Under the pieces are notes generated by a model. It had not been told where the DNA came from. It saw only the letters and a list, made by a program, of their open reading frames with translations, and did no database searches. Of a stretch of 64,000 nt of DNA, positions 26,448-34,360 are shown piece after piece; position 1 is the stretch's first letter; every line of letters starts with the position of its first letter. A program made the translations under genes and the position numbers. The DNA lies in the NCBI RefSeq assembly GCF_000008185.1, contig NC_002967.9, positions 124,001 to 188,000 of the forward strand, read 5' to 3'. Source of the stretch: Treponema denticola ATCC 35405. Lineage in GTDB: Bacteria > Spirochaetota > Spirochaetia > Treponematales > Treponemataceae.

Positions 26448-26504
26448 TCAAAATAAACGAGGGTGGCAAAATTTGCAGCTTCTAGTAATTAAGGAATAAA
26501 TCAT
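26448..26504 (-). CDS. Putative pyrBI leader peptide, 18 aa
   Basis: A short frame, MIYSLITRSCKFCHPRLF, starts at 26504 behind GGAGG with a 7-base spacer, so it should be well translated. Its TGA at 26448-26450 is one base away from the terminator stem. A ribosome following RNA polymerase closely would cover the stem and let transcription continue into pyrBI. E. coli pyrBI uses a leader peptide (PyrL) in a similar way to sense UTP: slow polymerase at U-rich sequence lets the ribosome catch up. The end of this leader is U-rich on the RNA. No run of one regulatory amino acid is present, which argues for UTP coupling rather than amino-acid sensing. Confidence 0.7.
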   Translation of the reverse strand: MIYSLITRSCKFCHPRLF

Positions 26505-26552
26505 CTTGGCCCCTCCATGAAGATACGGACTCAACCGTACATATTGGAAGGG

Positions 26553-26581
26553 ATTCTATCAAAAAATAAAAAAACTGTCAA
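26553..26581 (-). promoter_or_regulatory. Promoter of the pyrBI leader
   Basis: Minus strand TTGACA (26576-26581), 17-bp spacer, TAGAAT (26553-26558). Transcription would start near 26546, giving a leader of about 155 bases. A small hairpin TACGG/CCGTA at 26524-26539 lies at its 5' end and could act as a pause signal. Confidence 0.8.
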
Positions 26582-26684
26582 TAGACTTTTTTTTATTGAG
26601 TTTTATTTTACCCCATCTAGTAAAAAATCTTGTATTATGATAAACTCGCTGCGCATTATAAAATACCACTATTTAGGAGTTTTT

Positions 26685-28058
26685 ATGGACATAATCTGGA
26701 TATGCGGCATTGTAGCCGCAGCATTGTTACTCATGTATGGAATTAGATACATGAAAAAACTTAATATGAGCTTTAATGTACGTGTAGTTACAGCTCTTGT
26801 TGTAGGCATCATCTTTGGTGCAATACTACAGCTTACAGTTAAAGATTCAGCTCTGATAAAAAAAGCTATGAGCTGGATTACTTTAGTAGGAAGCGGTTAT
26901 GTAAGATTGCTTAGAATGATTGTTTATCCTCTAATCATTGTAAGCATTACAAAATCAATTGCTACACAAAAACAAAATATCGGAAAAGCAGCAGGAAGAA
27001 TTTTAGCTGTTCTTGTAATCACTGTTGCAATAGCAGCACTTGTGGGAGCTCTTACAACTTCTGCGTTCGGCTTGTCGGCAGAAAATCTTACAGCCGGTGA
27101 AAGTGAAATTGCAAGAGGAAAGGCAATGGAAGGCAGACTTCATGACTTTGAGGCAAAACCGATTCAGCAGCAAATTCTTGAAATTATCCCGACCAACCCC
27201 TTCTACGCATTTTCAGGTCAAGGCTCAAATGCAACCTTGGCTACGGTTTTCTTCTCGGCAATGCTTGGCTTTGCAGCCTTATTCTTAAAAAGAAGCAATC
27301 CCGACAGTGCAGACGTATTTATTAAATGGCTTAATTCTTGCTCCGATGTAGTAATGAGGCTTGTCCGAATGGTTCTCCGCATTACGCCTTACGGAGTTTT
27401 GGCTCTTATGATTAATATCACCTCAACCTCAAATTTCTCTGAAATTTTAAGGCTTATCGGATTTATAGGAGCAAGCTATATTGCAATTATAATAATGTTT
27501 GTTGTACACGGATTATACTTGCTTACGGCAGGATTAAACCCCATAACCTTCTTTAAGAAAAGTGTTTCAAACCTCATGTTTGCATTTACATCAAGGTCTT
27601 CCGCAGGAGCTCTTCCTCTTACCGTTTCAAACCAAGTAAACAACTTAGGAGTTCCGGAAGGTATCGCTAACCTTGCAGGAAGTTTAGGTACAAGTATCGG
27701 ACAAAACGGATGTGCAGGAATTTATCCTGCGATGTTGGCTGTTATGATTGCACCCACTTTAGGAATCAATCCATTGGCACCCGTCTTCCTTGTAAAGCTT
27801 ATCGTAATTACAGCCTTGGGAAGTTTCGGAATCGTTGGTGTAGGAGGCGGAGCAACATTTGCCGCAATCATAGTTCTATCCTCAATGGGACTTCCGATAA
27901 CTCTTGCCGGTCTTCTTGTTGCTATTGAACCCCTCATCGACATGGGCCGAACAGCCTTAAACGTAAGCGATTCTCTTCTTTCAGGTGTAATTGCAGCAAA
28001 AAGAACAGGTGAATTGGATGAATCTATCTATAACAGAAAAGAAATCATTGTTGAATAA
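26685..28058 (+). CDS. Cystine-type dicarboxylate/amino acid:cation symporter
   Basis: Inner-membrane symporter of the DAACS family, 457 residues with about eight helices plus re-entrant loops. The cystine-transporter (TcyP-like) character is suggested by RMIVYPLIIVSITKSIA, SNATLATVFFSAMLGFAALF, and the long loop with ENLTAGESEIARG. The TSRSSAGALPLTVSNQVNNLG and GVGGGATFAAIIVLSSMGLP re-entrant segments are the transport core. An AGGAG stands before the ATG at 26685; a 56-residue extension would overlap the pyrBI leader and was not used. It is followed after 10 bp by the selenoprotein gene, linking thiol supply with a selenium redox protein (inference). Confidence 0.85.
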   Translation: MDIIWICGIVAAALLLMYGIRYMKKLNMSFNVRVVTALVVGIIFGAILQLTVKDSALIKKAMSWITLVGSGYVRLLRMIVYPLIIVSITKSIATQKQNIGKAAGRILAVLVITVAIAALVGALTTSAFGLSAENLTAGESEIARGKAMEGRLHDFEAKPIQQQILEIIPTNPFYAFSGQGSNATLATVFFSAMLGFAALFLKRSNPDSADVFIKWLNSCSDVVMRLVRMVLRITPYGVLALMINITSTSNFSEILRLIGFIGASYIAIIIMFVVHGLYLLTAGLNPITFFKKSVSNLMFAFTSRSSAGALPLTVSNQVNNLGVPEGIANLAGSLGTSIGQNGCAGIYPAMLAVMIAPTLGINPLAPVFLVKLIVITALGSFGIVGVGGGATFAAIIVLSSMGLPITLAGLLVAIEPLIDMGRTALNVSDSLLSGVIAAKRTGELDESIYNRKEIIVE

Positions 28059-28068
28059 GGAGTAATTT

Positions 28069-28356
28069 ATGACAATAAATATTGATGACAAAGTTTTGGA
28101 TTATTTAAAAAAAATCAATTCTAAGGCCATAACTATTGACCTTATAGGCTGTGCTTCCTGAGGCGTGGGAGAACCCCAGCCGGTCGTGTCACCGGTAGAG
28201 CCCAAAAAAGATAAGGAAGAATTCAAATTGGTAAAGTCGGGAGATATTGATGTTTATGTAAAAAATAAAATCAACGCATCAAACGATACTCTTTTTGTAA
28301 AATACAAGAAGGTATTATTTTCCGAAAAACTAATCGTCGAAGGTATCGTCTTTTAA
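28069..28356 (+). CDS. HesB-like selenoprotein with in-frame UGA (Sec31)
   Basis: Reading from the ATG at 28069 (AAGGAG 6 bases upstream) the frame runs through TGA at 28159-28161 to a TAA at 28354-28356, giving 95 residues. The region IDLIGCASUGVGEPQP places selenocysteine in a CxxU redox pair; the motif and the DIDVYVKNKI end fit the HesB-like selenoprotein group known in anaerobes. Right after the UGA, GGCGTGGG-AGAA-CCCCAGCC (28162-28181) folds into a stem with an internal 2x2 mismatch, as expected for a bacterial SECIS. Standard gene callers would report only the downstream 63-residue fragment. T. denticola is known to make selenoproteins. Confidence 0.85.
28162..28181 (+). promoter_or_regulatory. 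Candidate bacterial SECIS hairpin
   Basis: Stem GGCGTGGG with CCCCAGCC around an AGAA loop, two mismatched pairs in the middle, beginning one base after the UGA. A second possible stem, CCGGT (28180-28184) with ACCGG (28091+100, that is 28191-28195), overlaps it by two bases. Position fits SelB-dependent recoding. Confidence 0.55.
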
Positions 28357-28380
28357 GGAATTTACCCAAATATAATTAAA

Positions 28381-28416
28381 GCGGCAGAAAGATCTTGCGG
28401 TCTCTGCCGCTTTTTT
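28381..28416 (+). terminator. Intrinsic terminator after the selenoprotein gene
   Basis: Perfect 8-bp stem GCGGCAGA (28381-28388) with TCTGCCGC (28403-28410) followed by six T residues. It closes the symporter-selenoprotein transcript. Confidence 0.92.
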
Positions 28417-28443
28417 ATTTTTCTAAGATTTGGCAAATAAAAC

Positions 28444-28472
28444 TTGACAAATTTCAGCCTCTATGTTAATAT
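28444..28472 (+). promoter_or_regulatory. Promoter of the gntR-led glycerol-phosphate operon
   Basis: TTGACA (28444-28449), 17 bp, TAATAT (28467-28472), 41 bp upstream of the GntR start. Confidence 0.65.
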
Positions 28473-28476
28473 GTTG

Positions 28477-28489
28477 GTGGTAAGACCAC
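28477..28489 (+). promoter_or_regulatory. Probable operator of the FCD-type GntR regulator
   Basis: Perfect inverted repeat GTGGT-AAG-ACCAC placed just after the -10, around the expected transcription start. The inner TGGT-N3-ACCA is the classic operator form for FadR/PdhR/LldR-type regulators, so autorepression by the following gene is likely. Confidence 0.72.
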
Positions 28490-28512
28490 AGCTCAAGTAT
28501 CGGGAGTATGTT

Positions 28513-29262
28513 ATGAAATCGGAGGAACAGAGTTTAAAAAAAGAAAAAATTGCATCGCTTATTCAGGATGAAATTTTAACCGGCCGATTTTTAGCCGGAG
28601 AATATCTTCTTCCTGAAAGAGAGCTTGCAGATCATTTTGACGTATCAAGACCCGTAGTGCATGAAGCTCTGCTGATTCTTCAATCCAAGGGGCTCATAAC
28701 AATGCGTCCGCGTCACGGATGCATTGTAAACGACCTTAGTTCCTCCATATCGATGAGGCTTTTAACCGAGCTTTATCGGAACAAACAGATATCGGAACCC
28801 GAAAAGATTGAAGCCGGGCTTGTCGAATTTAGGCAGCTTATTTTAACTCACATTATAAAAAAACTTATAAACCGAATTTCAAAATTATCGGTAAAAGAGC
28901 GCTACCATCTTTTTCTTCCTTTAAAAAATAAAATACACTTTTCCCGATCCGAAGATATTGAAACCTCAGCAATTGAAGACTTTGAATTTTACCGTACCTT
29001 AATAGATTTATCGGACAGTCCCATTTTTTTACTCAGCCTTGAAACAGCAAAAGAAATTTATAAATACCAATTTAAACAATTTTTATGCGAAAATATCTCC
29101 TATGCAGATAGAATCCCTGAATACAAACAACTTTTCTTTAATGCCCTCATCGAGGCGGATGAAGAAAACTCCATAAAAGTAATGATAAAATTAACTCAGC
29201 CCGAAACATACAGAGATGCGGAGCTCGATAACAGTATGAGGGGAGGTTGCAGGCGGCTTTAA
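28513..29262 (+). CDS. GntR family (FCD subfamily) transcriptional regulator
   Basis: A 249-residue repressor. The winged HTH (about 10-75) shows the GntR pattern: IASLIQDEILTGRFLAGEYL, LPERELADHFDVSRPVVHEAL and the LITMRPRHGCIV wing. The C-terminal helical domain fits the FCD effector-binding class. I start at the ATG at 28513, behind GGGAG; the frame extends 23 codons farther 5' but would begin inside the promoter. It heads the downstream catabolic genes, and a TGGTAAGACCA operator lies on its own promoter. The effector is probably a metabolite of the glycerol-phosphate or sugar substrate handled by the operon (inference). Confidence 0.88.
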   Translation: MKSEEQSLKKEKIASLIQDEILTGRFLAGEYLLPERELADHFDVSRPVVHEALLILQSKGLITMRPRHGCIVNDLSSSISMRLLTELYRNKQISEPEKIEAGLVEFRQLILTHIIKKLINRISKLSVKERYHLFLPLKNKIHFSRSEDIETSAIEDFEFYRTLIDLSDSPIFLLSLETAKEIYKYQFKQFLCENISYADRIPEYKQLFFNALIEADEENSIKVMIKLTQPETYRDAELDNSMRGGCRRL

Positions 29263-29295
29263 TACCCTTCGTTACGACGCAAGCGTCGGGGTATT
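29261..29295 (+). repeat. Two-part inverted repeat between gntR and the GlpA-like gene
   Basis: AATACCC (29261-29267) pairs with GGGTATT (29289-29295), and inside it CGACGC (29275-29280) pairs with GCGTCG (29283-29288) around an AA loop. There is no T-run, so it is probably an RNA processing or stability hairpin rather than a terminator. It could let the regulator be expressed differently from the enzymes. Confidence 0.6.
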
Positions 29296-29318
29296 AAACT
29301 CTCCGCACGAATAAAATT

Positions 29319-31070
29319 ATGCAAAAAGAGGATTTTAAAAAGAAGCTCTCACTTCTACAAAAAAAATTAAAGCGGCTTAATCTCAGCGAAATGGTTAAAA
29401 TTTCCCTCGATGTAAAATCCGTTATTTTAGAAGGCGATGTTTCTTCAATGGAAGAAAGAATGGAAGCAGGTTATGCGGCTGCCCGCTGCGGGTTTAAGGG
29501 AGTTGTAAACGATTTAACTATAAACGGCCGTGGAGAAGAACCTATGCGTTTACCCAAAATCCAGGATTCTCTTTTAGAGGACAGGAACTTTGATGCGGTA
29601 ATTATAGGCGGAGGAGTAATAGGCTGTTCTATCGCCCGCGAACTATCCCGCTACGATTTAAAAATAGCCCTCTTTGAAAAAGAAAGCGATGTTGCGATGC
29701 AGGCTTCGGGACACAATGACGGAATGATTCATCCGGGCTTTGCAGATAATCCTAAAAAAATAAAGGGAAAGCTTAACACTCGCGGAAACAGGATGTACAC
29801 AAAGGTTTCAGAAGAGCTGGGCTTTGAAATAAACCGCTGCGGAAGTTTTTTTCTTTTTCACCATCCTATTTTAAAATTACTGGTTCCCATCATGAAAAAA
29901 AGATGTCGCCTCAACGGGGTGGACGGAGATTACGGCTACCGCTCCCGAGAAGCAGTAAAAAAAACAGACCCATTTATGACCGATAAAAACTACGGCGGCT
30001 TTTGGCTTCCTTCGGCGGGAGTCGCTTCGCCCATGAAGGTTACTATTTGTTATGCAGAAAACGCTTGCGAAAACGGAGTCGAATTCTTTTCTAACACTGC
30101 CCTTATCGGCATCAAAAAAGAAGGTAATACTATTACCGAACTTATAACCAATCGCGGCACTTGCCGAACAAAACTTCTTATAAACGCTGCCGGGGTTTGG
30201 GCCGATAAGGTTGCAGGCCTTGCCGGCGACAGATTTTTTTCGATACATGCACGCAAAGGAACGGATGCTATTCTCGATAAGAAACTAAACGGTTTACAAA
30301 AAACAAGCTCCGCCATGCCGAATCTTTTAAGACTGAGCAAGGGGCACTCAAAGGGAGGCGGCATCATGCCCTGTGTTGAAGGCAATCTTTTAATAGGCCC
30401 TAATGCAGTAGAAGTTATGGATAGGGAGGACTTTTCTACAAAACCCGAAGCCCTTGAAGAAATAAAAAAACACTTAACGCTTAACTCAAAGGTTTCGCCT
30501 TCAGACATAATAACCTACTACAGCGGAACAAGGGCCTGCACATGGGAAGAAGATTTTATCGTCGAAGCTTCAGAGCGGGTCGACAACTTGGTACACGCTG
30601 CAGGAATTCAGTCCCCGGGCTTTGCTTCCGCTCCGGCCATTGCGGAGGACATCGTAAAGATTTCCGTTTCAATTTTAAAGAAAAAAATAGATGTAAGTTT
30701 AAAAGAAAATTTTTCACCCGTCCGAAAGGCTATGAAACCCGTTTCCGAAATGGAAACTAATGAAAGGCAGGCACTAATCGAAAAAAATCCCCAATACGGA
30801 AAAATAATCTGCCGCTGCGAACAGGTCAGCGAAGGCGAAATAAGGGATTCGGTAAACAATCCCCTAAACGTATTTACCCTTGATGCCGTTAAAAGAAGAA
30901 TAAGAGCCGGAGCCGGCAGATGTCACGGAGGCTTTTGTACTCCCCATGTTTTAAAAATTATTGCGGAAGAAAAAGGCATCCCGATAGAAAAGCTTACAAA
31001 GAAGGGAGAGGGTTCCGAGATTGTTCAGCCGATAGAAAAGTTTGAAGCCTTTAGCGGAGGCGAAAAATGA
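29319..31070 (+). CDS. BON-FAD glycerol-3-phosphate dehydrogenase-like oxidoreductase with 2Fe-2S domain
   Basis: GlpA-like flavoprotein of 583 residues. About 22-70 is a BON-like domain (VKISLDVKSVILEGDVSS, then GVVNDLTI). A DAO-type FAD domain follows (DAVIIGGGVIGCSIARELS, SGHNDGMIHPGF), then a BFD-like [2Fe-2S] domain near the C-terminus with CRCEQV and CHGGFC. This matches anaerobic GlpA apart from the N-terminal BON segment, which is unusual in a cytoplasmic dehydrogenase. It overlaps the next FAD reductase gene by 4 bp. Likely reaction: oxidation of glycerol 3-phosphate or a related polyol phosphate, electrons going to the partner flavoprotein. Confidence 0.82.
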   Translation: MQKEDFKKKLSLLQKKLKRLNLSEMVKISLDVKSVILEGDVSSMEERMEAGYAAARCGFKGVVNDLTINGRGEEPMRLPKIQDSLLEDRNFDAVIIGGGVIGCSIARELSRYDLKIALFEKESDVAMQASGHNDGMIHPGFADNPKKIKGKLNTRGNRMYTKVSEELGFEINRCGSFFLFHHPILKLLVPIMKKRCRLNGVDGDYGYRSREAVKKTDPFMTDKNYGGFWLPSAGVASPMKVTICYAENACENGVEFFSNTALIGIKKEGNTITELITNRGTCRTKLLINAAGVWADKVAGLAGDRFFSIHARKGTDAILDKKLNGLQKTSSAMPNLLRLSKGHSKGGGIMPCVEGNLLIGPNAVEVMDREDFSTKPEALEEIKKHLTLNSKVSPSDIITYYSGTRACTWEEDFIVEASERVDNLVHAAGIQSPGFASAPAIAEDIVKISVSILKKKIDVSLKENFSPVRKAMKPVSEMETNERQALIEKNPQYGKIICRCEQVSEGEIRDSVNNPLNVFTLDAVKRRIRAGAGRCHGGFCTPHVLKIIAEEKGIPIEKLTKKGEGSEIVQPIEKFEAFSGGEK

Positions 31071-32437
31071 AAGCACTTGCATTTACCGATTATGATGTCA
31101 TCGTTATAGGCGGAGGCCCTGCAGGAATGGCTGCAGCTCTGGCTGCCTCAGAAAAAGATCCTAAACTGAAAATTGCCCTTATCGAAAGAGAGGGGCAGAT
31201 AGGCGGTATCTTAAAACAGTGCATTCATGACGGTTTCGGTTTAATCCGTTTTAAAGAGCGCTTAACCGGCCCCGAATATGCGTGGCGTTATAAAGAAATG
31301 ACAGAAGCAAAAGAAAATATAGATATTTTTCTTTTTACCTTTTTAACCAAGTTAAAAAAAGAAAATGATTTGTTCTGCATGGAATTTACAAATCCTGAAT
31401 ACGGAATTTTTGAGCTTAAAGCAAAGAGTCTTGTTGCAGCTATGGGCTGCCGCGAAAGGACGGACAGGCAGGTAAACATTCACGGGGAAAGGCCCGCAGG
31501 TATTTTTACGGCAGGACAGGCACAAGCCCTCATAAACCTGCACGGGTTTATGCCCGGGAAAAAATGCGTAATCTTAGGTTCGGGAGACATAGGCCTTATA
31601 ATGGCCCGCCGCCTTACTCTTGAAGGGGCTCATGTAGAGGGGGTATACGAAATTAAGCCTACCCCCTCAGGCCTCAGCCGAAATATCGTGCAATGCCTTA
31701 ATGACTACGGCATTCCCCTCCATCTATCCGCGACGGTTACCGAGGTTGAGGGCAGGGAAAGGGTCGAAGCTGTAAAGATTGCCCAAGTAGATAAAAACAT
31801 GAAACCGATTGCAGGAACCGAAAAAAGAATCCCCTGCGATACCCTGATTTTAAGCGTAGGCCTCATTCCCGAAAACGATATACTGTCAAGCTTAAATGTT
31901 CCTATAGACGGAAGAACAAAGGGCCCCATCGTTGACCAATTTATGCACACGGAAGCTGCGGGGCTCTTTTCTTGCGGAAATGCCTTGCATGTAAACGACC
32001 TTGTAGATTATGTTTCCGAGTCGGGAAAAATCGCAGGAGAAGCAGCCGGCGATTTTGCTTTAAACATGAGGGCCGGGGCGGAAAAACTTTTTCCGTTAAA
32101 GATGAGCACGAAAGCTAAAAAACTTTTGCCTTTAAATATCGTCGGAAAAATTCTCTATGTTGTTCCGCAAAAAATCGACACTGAGGCAGAGGGCTCTATT
32201 ATCTTTTATTTTAGAGCCGCAGAAGAAATGCAAAACACCGGCCTAAGCTTAAAAGCAGACGGCAAAACCGTCTTTGAGCGAAAATACGAAGAGCTTAAAC
32301 CTCCCGAAATGGAACGCTTTATTCTGCCTTGCGAAAAATTAAGAGGAGCCGAAAAGCTTGAAATAGTTTTAAGCGAATCTCCGCAAAAAGGCATCGAAAC
32401 TTCATCGGAAAAAAAGGAGGCCGATAATGGAAACTAA
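31067..32437 (+). CDS. NAD(P)/FAD-dependent oxidoreductase, partner of the GlpA-like protein
   Basis: A 456-residue pyridine nucleotide-disulfide-type flavoprotein with two Rossmann motifs, DVIVIGGGPAGMAAALA near the N-terminus and KCVILGSGDIGLIMARRL in the middle, and the FAD-contact SCGNALHVNDLVDYVSESG. A small C-terminal beta domain follows from about 345. There is no redox-active CxxxxC. Such proteins stand next to GlpA-like and DUF1667 genes in many anaerobes and are thought to carry electrons from the dehydrogenase to NAD or another acceptor. Overlaps of 4 bp upstream and 11 bp downstream show tight coupling. Confidence 0.82.
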   Translation: MKALAFTDYDVIVIGGGPAGMAAALAASEKDPKLKIALIEREGQIGGILKQCIHDGFGLIRFKERLTGPEYAWRYKEMTEAKENIDIFLFTFLTKLKKENDLFCMEFTNPEYGIFELKAKSLVAAMGCRERTDRQVNIHGERPAGIFTAGQAQALINLHGFMPGKKCVILGSGDIGLIMARRLTLEGAHVEGVYEIKPTPSGLSRNIVQCLNDYGIPLHLSATVTEVEGRERVEAVKIAQVDKNMKPIAGTEKRIPCDTLILSVGLIPENDILSSLNVPIDGRTKGPIVDQFMHTEAAGLFSCGNALHVNDLVDYVSESGKIAGEAAGDFALNMRAGAEKLFPLKMSTKAKKLLPLNIVGKILYVVPQKIDTEAEGSIIFYFRAAEEMQNTGLSLKADGKTVFERKYEELKPPEMERFILPCEKLRGAEKLEIVLSESPQKGIETSSEKKEADNGN

Positions 32438-32783
32438 AAGCCTTATTTGCACAGCCTGCCCCAGAGGCTGCCGCTTGAGCGTAAAAATCGAAAATGAAAA
32501 CATCAGCGTTTCCGGTAATAAATGCCCCAAGGGTCTTTCCTACGGAAAAACGGAAGCCGTCTGCCCGATGAGAATTCTTACAAGCACGATAGCATCTTCG
32601 GTAGAAGGCTTTCCGAGGCTCCCCGTAAAAACAAGCGTAGAAGTTCCTTTAAAAAACTTTTCAGAATATATGCATCTTATCCGCAAGCTTAAAGCGGACT
32701 CATCAAAAATGCCCGGCGACATAATCGTAAAAAACTTTGCCGAAAGCGGAGCCGATTTAATCGCAGCAGGAGGCTCCCTATGA
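32427..32783 (+). CDS. DUF1667 cysteine-rich protein
   Basis: A 118-residue protein with CTACPRGCRLSV near the N-terminus and further cysteines in NKCPKGLSYG and AVCPMRIL; together these CxxC-type motifs probably hold an Fe-S cluster or zinc. DUF1667 genes occur beside GlpA-like and FAD reductase genes, where the protein probably shuttles electrons or stabilises the complex. It overlaps the reductase by 11 bp and the kinase by 4 bp. Function is inferred from conserved gene order only. Confidence 0.85.
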   Translation: METKSLICTACPRGCRLSVKIENENISVSGNKCPKGLSYGKTEAVCPMRILTSTIASSVEGFPRLPVKTSVEVPLKNFSEYMHLIRKLKADSSKMPGDIIVKNFAESGADLIAAGGSL

Positions 32784-34339
32784 AGACCATCTTAACGGTC
32801 GATTGCGGAACCCAAAGTTTGCGTACAATGCTCTTTGACTTAAAGGGAAATATCTTGGCGGCAAACCGCATTCCGTATAAGCCTCATACAAGCCCTCAAC
32901 CTGCATGGGCCGAACAAGATGTAAAAGTTTACTGGAATGCTCTAAAAGAAGGCCTTGCCGGTCTTAAAGAAAAAGAGCCTCTTCACTTTAAAAATATTGC
33001 CGGAATGGGCATATCTTCGATGAGGGCTACAACGGTTCTTGTCGGCAAGGACGGAAATGTGCTGCGGCCTGCAATCGTATGGCTCGACAACAGGACTGCA
33101 CGAGGCCCCTATCATCCCAACCGCCTTATACGCACGGCCTTTCATGCTGCGGGAGTTTATGATTCTATAATTACGGTTCAATCAAATTGTAAGATAAACT
33201 GGTTTAGAGAAAACGAGCCTGAAATATGGGATAAAACATGGAAGATGTTTTTTCTTTCGGGTTGGTTTATTTATAAGCTGACAGGAAAGCCTTGCGATGT
33301 AGTCTCCTCGATGGTAGGCTACATTCCCTTTGTAAACCGAAAAAGAACATGGGCAAAAAAACATTCGATTGAAGAAACTCTCATGCCCTTAGAAAACGAA
33401 AAAAGGCATGACCTTATAGAAAGCGGAAAAATAATCGGCACTTTAACGGACGAAGTTTCAAAAGAATTGGGACTCCCGCAAGGCATTCCACTTGTTGCCT
33501 GCGGAAGCGACAAGGCTTGCGAAACCATAGGGGCAGGCGTAATAGATTCTTCTATGGCGTCTTTAAGTTTCGGCACAACAGCCACAATCGAAGTCTGCTC
33601 AAAAAAATACTTTGAATATAAAAAACTCTTTCCTGCCTACTGCGGCATTCTCCCCGATACATGGCTTTCGGAATTGGAAATCTTCCGAGGCTATTGGATG
33701 ATAAGCTGGTTTAAGGAAGAGCTGGGCAAGGAAGAATGTAAGGCAGCCGAATCTAAGGGCATCATCCCTGAAGTTATTTTGGATAAACTTTTACATGCCT
33801 CGCCTCCGGGCGGAAGGGGCCTCATGCTCCAGCCCTACTGGGGAGCAAGTATCTTTGACCGCTATGCAAAGGGGAGCATCATAGGCTTCGGCGATGTTCA
33901 CGGAAGAGAAGACTTATACAGGGCTATAATCGAAGGCCTTGCCTACTCCTTGCGTGAAGGTTTGGAATTAATCGAAGCAAAAGGAAATTTAAGATGCGAA
34001 AAGGTTGCAGCCTCAGGAGGAGCTTCTCAAAGCGATGCAATCTGCCAAATTACCGCAGACATTTTAAACCGTCCCCTTGTACGGGGAAAAACGCCGGAAG
34101 CTTCTTCCCTAGGAGCCGCAATCATAACCGCTGCAGGAATCGGAGAGCATGCTTCAATCAAAGATGCCGTAAAGGAAATGGTCTTATACGAAAAGGAATT
34201 TACACCGAACCCTGAACACCGCACCCTTTATGACGGCCTTTTCAGCGTATACAAAAAAATATATCCTGCACTAAAAGATATTTATAAGGATATACAAAGA
34301 GTAACAAATTATCCCGAAACAAAAAAGATGAACGGGTAA
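32780..34339 (+). CDS. FGGY family carbohydrate/glycerol-type kinase
   Basis: ATP-dependent sugar or polyol kinase of 519 residues. Both actin-like halves are present: LTVDCGTQSLRTMLFDLKGN at the start and SFGTTATIE, then AASGGASQSDAICQITADIL with PEASSLGAA in the second half. It is closer in length and motif to the xylulokinase/glycerol kinase branch, but the substrate cannot be fixed by eye. It lies between the DUF1667 gene (4-bp overlap) and the AGPS-like gene, so a glycerol, dihydroxyacetone or other triose/pentitol substrate feeding the operon is plausible. Confidence 0.85.
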   Translation: MKTILTVDCGTQSLRTMLFDLKGNILAANRIPYKPHTSPQPAWAEQDVKVYWNALKEGLAGLKEKEPLHFKNIAGMGISSMRATTVLVGKDGNVLRPAIVWLDNRTARGPYHPNRLIRTAFHAAGVYDSIITVQSNCKINWFRENEPEIWDKTWKMFFLSGWFIYKLTGKPCDVVSSMVGYIPFVNRKRTWAKKHSIEETLMPLENEKRHDLIESGKIIGTLTDEVSKELGLPQGIPLVACGSDKACETIGAGVIDSSMASLSFGTTATIEVCSKKYFEYKKLFPAYCGILPDTWLSELEIFRGYWMISWFKEELGKEECKAAESKGIIPEVILDKLLHASPPGGRGLMLQPYWGASIFDRYAKGSIIGFGDVHGREDLYRAIIEGLAYSLREGLELIEAKGNLRCEKVAASGGASQSDAICQITADILNRPLVRGKTPEASSLGAAIITAAGIGEHASIKDAVKEMVLYEKEFTPNPEHRTLYDGLFSVYKKIYPALKDIYKDIQRVTNYPETKKMNG

Positions 34340-34360
34340 GATAAGGATAAGGAGAAAGCT

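Noticed and set aside
26390-26550. PyrR-binding attenuator or T-box in front of pyrBI
   Set aside because: No PyrR loop consensus and no T-box motif could be found; the leader peptide plus terminator explains the region.
26517-26684. A 56-codon N-terminal extension of the symporter
   Set aside because: It would begin inside the pyrBI promoter-leader on the other strand, has no ribosome site, and the AGGAG at 26676 points to the ATG at 26685.
28165-28356. A stand-alone 63-residue protein starting after the UGA
   Set aside because: Its start has no ribosome site, and the full frame through UGA has one, plus a family-like CxxU motif; it is the C-terminal part of the selenoprotein.
29877-30508. 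Antisense frames opposite the GlpA-like gene
   Set aside because: They are in the opposite strand of a gene with clear FAD motifs, lack promoters and ribosome sites, and read as random sequence.
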